Shown: piece by piece, positions 14,115-18,993 of the stretch | How positions within the stretch are numbered: the stretch's first letter is position 1 | How the letters are laid out: each line of letters begins with the position of its first letter | Assembly (NCBI GenBank): GCA_945903925.1 | Contig: CAMDPJ010000018.1 | Span: 1 to 18,993, forward strand | Length of the DNA stretch: 18,993 bases | Direction: 5' to 3' | From: Chryseobacterium gleum | GTDB lineage: Bacteria; Bacteroidota; Bacteroidia; Flavobacteriales_C; GCA-002722245 | Made by a program: the position numbers and the translations under genes | The notes under the pieces: generated by a model | Databases searched by the model: none | Seen by the model: the letters and a program-made list of their open reading frames with translations, nothing else | What the model was told of the DNA's origin: nothing

Positions 14115-16205
14115 ATGAAGGTGAAATTTACTATTCTATATTTTTTTCTTCTTGCGCTATTGCCTTCGCTAATACTGGCCCAAGGCTCAATGCCTGTTTT
14201 CCAAAGAGATTTTACCGATGGAGGAACAAAGATGGATAGGTGTGCATCGGTTATGCAAACGCCTTTAACTTTTGAATGTATTTTTGGTGGTACGGCTACT
14301 TCGTCCGCAACAGGCGAAGTTACTGCAATCAATAACGGAATGAGTGATTATTGGGTGATTATGCGCGATAAGAATTATGCCATTAAATGGAACAAAACTT
14401 ACGGTGGTTCTAAAAAAGATTCGATGAGTTTGATGGTCGACAATGGCGATGGTTCTTATCTTTTGGCTGGCTCATCCAATTCTAATAAAACAGGAAGTAA
14501 ATCGCAAAACAGCAAAGGTGATTTTGATTATTGGATAGTGCGTATCGATCAAAATGGAACTAAGTTATGGGATGCTACTTTTGGTGGCGACAGTACCGAT
14601 ATGCTATTGGGTGCAGAGCGAACCAGTGATGGCGGCTATATTTTGGTAGGCTATTCTCTTTCTGGAAAAACAGGAGATAAATCGGCTGTTAGCAAAGGCA
14701 ATAAAGATTACTGGGTGGTTAAAACCACAGCGGGCGGTGCTAAAATGTGGGATGTTACTTTAGGTGGCGATAGTATTGATGTGGCTACTTGTGTGCTTAC
14801 TCAGAATGGGGGATATTTAATTGGAGGGTATTCTATTTCTGATATATCTGGAAATAAATCTCAAAACAGTTATGGCGGTTACGATTATTGGGTAGTGCAA
14901 TTAAGTTCGGGAGGTAATGTGGTTTGGGAAAAAACATATGGCGGAAATCAGGATGATTTTTTAGATGATGCGGTGAGAAATAGTAGGGTTGCATCACACA
15001 TTGTTTTAGCTGGAACGTCATCATCGTCGGTTTCAGGTTCTAAAACAACTGCCAACTATGGCGGAAAAGACTATTGGCTTTTAAAAATAGATTCTGTTGG
15101 CATAGCAGGGTGGGAGCAAAATATTGGTGGAAATGGTGATGATGTTCTAACAGATGCTATTCCAACTTTAGAAGGATCATATGCTGCAGTTGGCTATAGC
15201 GCGTCGGGAGCGGGGGGTAATAAAACATCGGGCACCAATGGAGGTGTTGATTATTGGGTTTTGAAACTCACGGGTGCAGGTGCTGTTTATTGGGACAAGA
15301 ATTATGGCAGTACTTTAAACGATAGCTGTTCTTCTATTTTTCAAACTTGTGATAGGGGTTATTTAATCGGTGGCTGGTCGAATTCTCCAATCGGTTTTGA
15401 TAAATATTTTAATAGCAGAGGTGTTTGTGATTATTGGGTTGTTAAATTAGCTGTGCCTACCCATCCTAATTTCGACAATCAAACCATTTGTTTGAGTGAA
15501 CCAATGCTTTTTTACGATTTGACCGATGTTTGGCCAGATGTTTGGGAGTGGGATTTTGGTGATTCTTATACCTCTCCTGAAACCAATAAAAGTAATGATC
15601 AGCATCCTATTCACACTTATTCTCGGCCCGGTATTTATGATGTTACTTTTACTGTTCGCGAAGGTTGCCAGAACGACACTACAGTTGCGCGAAAGGTAGA
15701 GGTTTGGGACAATAAAGTGCTTAACAAAATAGACTTAGGTTTGGATACTTCTGTTTGCGTGAATAGAGAAATTACTTTGCAAAATATGGAGAGTATTCCT
15801 GCAGGTTCTACTTTTTCATGGAGCACAGGAGAAATAACTCCAAGCATTACTATTGATACAATCGGTTTTTATACATTAACAGTAACGAATGAACACTGTT
15901 CTGCTAAGGATGTAATTGAGGTGGATTACTGTCCGGAAATTTGGATTCCCAATGCTTTTACGCCCAATGGCGATGATGAAAATGATATCTGGTATATCTA
16001 CGGAGTAGGCTTGCGTGATGTGGAGTTTATGATTTTCGATCGCTGGGGAATGTTGTTGTTTATAGGTAATAGGCAGGATGTAGGTTGGGATGGCTATTTC
16101 AAGGGAGAGTTATGCGAGATAGACGTTTATGTGTATAAAGTTCGCTATAAAGGGATTACTGCGAGCGAGAAAACAAAGTACGGACGAATTAGCTTGATTA
16201 GATAG
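14115..16205 (+). CDS. Type IX-secreted repeat protein with PKD-like and type B sorting domains
   Basis: The 696-residue product starts with a signal peptide (about 1-23, ending ILAQG). The ATG at 14115 was preferred because the upstream TTG at 14040 would add 25 residues, including two cysteine pairs, before it. Residues about 65-450 hold seven copies of a DYW(V/I/L)-type motif spaced roughly 55-65 residues, each unit reading approximately YGG..D......GGY..GYS.S..G.KS....G.DYWVVK...G...W; this suggests a beta-propeller or stacked beta-repeat. A PKD-like domain follows (about 452-535, with WEWDFGD and HTYSRPGIYDV), then an Ig-like SWSTGE segment. The last 91 residues (from about 606) begin PNAFTPNGDDEND and form the CHU_C/gliding-motility type B sorting domain. 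It is probably displayed on or released from the cell surface; ligand unknown. Confidence 0.92.
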   Translation: MKVKFTILYFFLLALLPSLILAQGSMPVFQRDFTDGGTKMDRCASVMQTPLTFECIFGGTATSSATGEVTAINNGMSDYWVIMRDKNYAIKWNKTYGGSKKDSMSLMVDNGDGSYLLAGSSNSNKTGSKSQNSKGDFDYWIVRIDQNGTKLWDATFGGDSTDMLLGAERTSDGGYILVGYSLSGKTGDKSAVSKGNKDYWVVKTTAGGAKMWDVTLGGDSIDVATCVLTQNGGYLIGGYSISDISGNKSQNSYGGYDYWVVQLSSGGNVVWEKTYGGNQDDFLDDAVRNSRVASHIVLAGTSSSSVSGSKTTANYGGKDYWLLKIDSVGIAGWEQNIGGNGDDVLTDAIPTLEGSYAAVGYSASGAGGNKTSGTNGGVDYWVLKLTGAGAVYWDKNYGSTLNDSCSSIFQTCDRGYLIGGWSNSPIGFDKYFNSRGVCDYWVVKLAVPTHPNFDNQTICLSEPMLFYDLTDVWPDVWEWDFGDSYTSPETNKSNDQHPIHTYSRPGIYDVTFTVREGCQNDTTVARKVEVWDNKVLNKIDLGLDTSVCVNREITLQNMESIPAGSTFSWSTGEITPSITIDTIGFYTLTVTNEHCSAKDVIEVDYCPEIWIPNAFTPNGDDENDIWYIYGVGLRDVEFMIFDRWGMLLFIGNRQDVGWDGYFKGELCEIDVYVYKVRYKGITASEKTKYGRISLIR

Positions 16206-16217
16206 ATTTTTTTCACT

Positions 16218-16287
16218 GGGCGACCGCAAGGGCTCGCCCCTGCTGCAAACCATTATTTATTTTAGGGCCGTGCACTTGTGGTAGCCC
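16218..16287. repeat. REPIN-like inverted pair of REP copies 4 and 5
   Basis: Bases 16218-16241 and the reverse complement of 16264-16287 agree at 19 of 24 positions, so the two copies face each other across 22 bp. Copy 4 also folds by itself (GGGCGA / TCGCCC). Both resemble the copies at 701 and in the 11491-11908 island. The pair sits 12 nt after the surface-protein stop, where no ordinary terminator is visible, so it may serve as a transcript-end structure. Confidence 0.6.
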
Positions 16288-16340
16288 AATGTTTATTGAA
16301 TATTCCCCCTTCTATTCTGCTTAAAAGTCGCGAATTTTTA

Positions 16341-16348
16341 TATTTTTG
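16341..16348 (+). promoter_or_regulatory. -7 promoter box of the PorE-like gene
   Basis: TATTTTTG is an exact TAnnTTTG match, 24 nt before the ATG at 16373. TCTG at 16316-16319, 21 nt upstream, is a possible -33 element. The TTG at 16346, which opens the reading frame, lies inside this box and is therefore unlikely to be the start. Confidence 0.6.
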
Positions 16349-16372
16349 TTTTTCCCAATTAAATTTATTGTC

Positions 16373-18376
16373 ATGCAAAAAGGGTATTTAGTTAAAAGTC
16401 TATTGGTTTTATCTTTCGCAGTTTTGAGTTCATGTTCTCCCTATTGGAAAGGTGGTTATGCTGCATTAGAAAAAGTAAGTTTGCGCGAGGCTCAAGCCGA
16501 TGAAAACGCATTGAATTTTTCAACAGCGTTATTGAAATACCAAGCGGTTCGAAATCAGCATAAAGACGACGCTTACGCAAATTATAAAATGGGAGAGTGT
16601 TATTTCAATTTAAATCAGTTGCAAGAAGCTCAATCTTTTTTGGAATTGGCAGAAGCAAAAAATGCAGGTTCTACCAATCCGCACTTTTTTTATGTGTATG
16701 GTATGGTTTTACAAAAATTAGGGAATTACAAAAATGCACTTGAATGTTTTGATAAATATGCTAAAACAGCTAAAAAGAAAGAGCTTAAAGGCAGTGATGT
16801 CAATTTGTATTTTGCGCAAGTTCAATATGCATTAAAGGCAAAAGAAAATCCGGTAGGAGCAGTAGTGAAAAATATTGGAGATTCTATAAATAGTAAATAT
16901 GCCGAGGCGCATCCTGCAATTACTGCCGATGGTAAAATGTTGATTTATACTTCAGCCCGGCCCGAAGGAAAAGGTGGTTTGCAAGTGAAAGACGGTAAGT
17001 ATTTTGAAGATATTTATTTTTCTACCTACAATGCAGCAACAGAAAACTGGAGTAAAGCAGCCATGTTAGAAGGCGCCGTTAACACTAAAGGACACGATGC
17101 AAATGTGAGTATTAGTCCCGACGGGAAATCAATTTATATTTATAAAAACAATCAAACAGGTAAAGAAAAAACAGCTGCTGGAGATATCTATGTCTCAACG
17201 GTTGGTTCTACTGGTAGATGGGGTAAACCGAAGGAAGTGACTGAAGTAAATACCAGTTATTTCGAATCATCGGCATGTATTTCTGCCGATGGAAGCATGA
17301 TATTTTTTACAAGTGAAAGTGATGATGCATTTCACAAAAATTTTGGACGGTCTGATATTTATTTTACAAAAAAAGATACTGCCGGTAAATGGTCGTCTCC
17401 TAAAAATATTGGTCTTGTTGTGAATACAGAGGGAGATGAAATGGGCGTGTTTTTACATCCCGATGGAAAAACATTGTTTTTTGCGTCGAACGGACACGCA
17501 GAGAGTTTTGGCGGATTTGATATATACAAAACGGTTTACGACGAAGGTGCTTGGACTAAGCCTGTTAACTTAGGATATCCTATCAACACGCATAAAGAGG
17601 AAATTTTCTTTGTATTGACTACCGACGGCCAAACTGGTTTTTATACCACGCAACTTGCCGATAGCAGAAAAGATGGAGATATCTATCAAATCGATTTAAA
17701 ACATTACAATGTGCTCACTGGCGAAACACAAAAATTAGCTATTCTTAAAGGCACTGTGGAGGATAAAGCCACTGGTAAATTATTGAATGCAGAAATTAAA
17801 ATTACTGATGTAATTGCAGCCGAACTAACGTTGTTAAATACGAAGCAACAAGGTGATTTCTTTAATACAATGGTGGCTGGTAGAAAATATAAAGTAGAAG
17901 TAAATAAAGCCGGCTTTAAAACCTTTTCTAAAGAAGTGACTTTACCTCTTGGCGACAGCAAAAACATTAAAGAAATAAGCTTGTTAATTTCTTTGGAAAG
18001 AGCAGTGCCTTTAGAGGTGGTAAGCAGAGATTTATTTCGCACACAGCACTTGAATTTCATTGATGGTGATTCTGTTAAATTTACAGCTTTCTCTGAGTCT
18101 ATTTTCGAAATGTATGTTGCACAATTGAAGAAAGCATCTACTTTAAAAATAAAGCTGATTGCCCATTCTTCTGGTGATTCAGATGACGATGCAGTTAGCA
18201 AAGCAGAGGCTCGAAAATTAGCCGACTATGTGAAATCGAGTTTACTAGCCAACGGTATAAATTCAAGCAGCATTGATGTTGAAATTGCAGGTAACGATGA
18301 TCCCTTAGCTGAGGCCAACACCGATCAAGGTAAAGCTTTGAACAAGCGTGTAGATTTTGATTTGATAGAAAAATAG
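16373..18376 (+). CDS. PorE-like OmpA-family lipoprotein (TPR-PD40-CRD-OmpA)
   Basis: The 667-residue product has a lipoprotein signal ending VLSSC (Cys21). Domains in order: TPR-like helices (about 45-140), a PD40/WD40-like beta-propeller (about 175-440) with recurring SPDGK, SADGS, HPDGKTLFFAS and DIY units, a carboxypeptidase-regulatory-like fold (about 457-530, starting LKGTVEDKATGKLLNAE) and a C-terminal OmpA peptidoglycan-binding domain (about 570-667, with SKAEARKLADYV and NKRVDFDL). This is the same order as PorE of the type IX secretion system, which tethers the machinery to peptidoglycan. I infer such an anchor role in the periplasm, but Bacteroidota have many paralogues, so a dedicated partner other than the core secreton is possible. 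Its own promoter precedes it, and holA starts 3 nt after its stop. Confidence 0.88.
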   Translation: MQKGYLVKSLLVLSFAVLSSCSPYWKGGYAALEKVSLREAQADENALNFSTALLKYQAVRNQHKDDAYANYKMGECYFNLNQLQEAQSFLELAEAKNAGSTNPHFFYVYGMVLQKLGNYKNALECFDKYAKTAKKKELKGSDVNLYFAQVQYALKAKENPVGAVVKNIGDSINSKYAEAHPAITADGKMLIYTSARPEGKGGLQVKDGKYFEDIYFSTYNAATENWSKAAMLEGAVNTKGHDANVSISPDGKSIYIYKNNQTGKEKTAAGDIYVSTVGSTGRWGKPKEVTEVNTSYFESSACISADGSMIFFTSESDDAFHKNFGRSDIYFTKKDTAGKWSSPKNIGLVVNTEGDEMGVFLHPDGKTLFFASNGHAESFGGFDIYKTVYDEGAWTKPVNLGYPINTHKEEIFFVLTTDGQTGFYTTQLADSRKDGDIYQIDLKHYNVLTGETQKLAILKGTVEDKATGKLLNAEIKITDVIAAELTLLNTKQQGDFFNTMVAGRKYKVEVNKAGFKTFSKEVTLPLGDSKNIKEISLLISLERAVPLEVVSRDLFRTQHLNFIDGDSVKFTAFSESIFEMYVAQLKKASTLKIKLIAHSSGDSDDDAVSKAEARKLADYVKSSLLANGINSSSIDVEIAGNDDPLAEANTDQGKALNKRVDFDLIEK

Positions 18377-18379
18377 TTC

Positions 18380-18993
18380 ATGACTTTCGAGCAAATTCTT
18401 CAATCCCTTAAAAAAAAAGACTACAGTTCTGTTTATTTTCTGTCGGGTGAAGAGCCTTATTACATCGATGTAATTGCCAATTTTATGGAGGAGAATGTTT
18501 TGGATGAAGCCGATAAAGGCTTTGACCAGTCGGTGTTGTATGGTAAAGATGTTGATTTGCAAAACGTAATCAATCTCGCTAAACAATTTCCAATGATGGG
18601 CGATAAGCAAGTGATTATTATTCGCGACGCGCAAGATATTGTGGATTTAAAAGAATCGAAAAAGGAGGAAAATAAGTCACCAAAAGAAAAGAAAGCAAAT
18701 AAACCAATTGATCTCTTTGAGGAGTATGTTAAAAACCCTCAGCCCTCCACCATTTTGGTTTTCTGCTACAAAGGAAAAACATTAGATAAGAGAAAAACAT
18801 TGGCTAAAACCATTGATAAATCAGGAGTTTTGTTCGAATCTAAGAAGCTTTATGAAAATCAACTGCCCGAGTGGATTACCAAATATGTTTCATCGAAGGG
18901 ATTTACTATTAGTCCGAAAGCAGCCATTTTACTAAGCGAATTTTTAGGTAACGATTTATCTAAAATCACCAACGAAGTAGACAAACTTTGTAT
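18380..18993 (+). CDS. holA: DNA polymerase III delta subunit, 3'-truncated by window edge
   Basis: HolA is the clamp-loader subunit that opens the beta sliding clamp. About 204 residues are visible and the frame is open to the right edge. The N-terminal AAA+-like domain begins MTFEQILQSL and shows YFLSGEEPYYID (about 19-30), a KQFPMMGDKQVIII strand, a Lys/Glu-rich linker (about 92-106), TILVFCYKGKTLDKRKTL (about 124-141) and the family segment LLSEFLGNDLSKITNEVDKL near the edge. The ATG at 18380 is 3 nt after the PorE-like gene's stop, so it is probably co-transcribed with that gene, an unusual pairing of envelope and replication functions. Confidence 0.92.
   Translation, partial: MTFEQILQSLKKKDYSSVYFLSGEEPYYIDVIANFMEENVLDEADKGFDQSVLYGKDVDLQNVINLAKQFPMMGDKQVIIIRDAQDIVDLKESKKEENKSPKEKKANKPIDLFEEYVKNPQPSTILVFCYKGKTLDKRKTLAKTIDKSGVLFESKKLYENQLPEWITKYVSSKGFTISPKAAILLSEFLGNDLSKITNEVDKLC

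Noticed and set aside
17704..18201. 165-codon minus-strand frame inside the PorE-like gene
   Set aside because: It is antisense to the well-supported CRD and OmpA domains and resembles no protein.
18305..18634. 109-codon minus-strand frame across the PorE-like/holA junction
   Set aside because: It is antisense to two recognised genes; the plus-strand holA frame has clear family motifs.
1..18993. CRISPR arrays, tRNA or rRNA genes, prophage, transposase or toxin-antitoxin modules
   Set aside because: No regularly spaced direct repeats, cloverleaf-like segments or coding sequences of these kinds were seen on either strand.

Overview
The window looks like a chromosomal segment of a low-GC member of the Bacteroidota. 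Three signals point there. Several genes carry a -7 promoter element of the form TAnnTTTG (TATTTTTG or TATATTTG), the phylum's sigma factor signature. There is a secreted protein with a gliding-motility/CHU_C-type C-terminal domain (type IX secretion, type B sorting). There is also a TPR-PD40-CRD-OmpA lipoprotein with the architecture of PorE. The rest is mostly housekeeping: folate/one-carbon and purine metabolism, lipid A synthesis, DNA replication and envelope proteins.

Layout from left to right. A 5'-truncated zinc aminopeptidase-like gene (+) faces an orphan membrane-protein gene (-); the 88 bp between them hold two hairpins. Next is glyA (-), with its own promoter and a strong terminator. 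A three-gene minus-strand operon follows, reading tlpA-like thiol-disulfide lipoprotein, M1 peptidase with a probable C-terminal beta-barrel, then lpxH (5 nt gap, then a 1 nt stop/start overlap). Across an 88 bp divergent promoter region lies a plus-strand operon: lpxK, purine nucleoside phosphorylase, Nif3-like protein and a coiled-coil zinc-ribbon protein, tightly packed or overlapping and closed by a terminator. Lipid A genes lpxH and lpxK therefore sit in divergent operons that share one control region.

A 518 bp gene-free stretch (11440-11957) separates this operon from the convergent purB-yceI pair. It is a nested repeat island: two terminators at the edges, a pair of inverted REP-like copies just inside them, and a 203 bp imperfect palindrome with 31 bp terminal inverted repeats in the middle. 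Divergent from purB is a large type IX-secreted surface protein with seven DYW-type repeats, a PKD-like domain and a type B sorting domain. After a REPIN-like inverted pair comes the PorE-like lipoprotein gene, followed 3 nt later by holA (DNA polymerase III delta), which runs off the right edge.

No RNA gene, CRISPR array, prophage, transposase or obvious defence system was found. The most unusual content is the dispersed REP/REPIN/palindrome family at gene ends, the peptidase/beta-barrel fusion, and the type B surface protein next to a PorE-like gene with no PorP/SprF-type gene between them. Nothing here is a convincing new multi-gene system.
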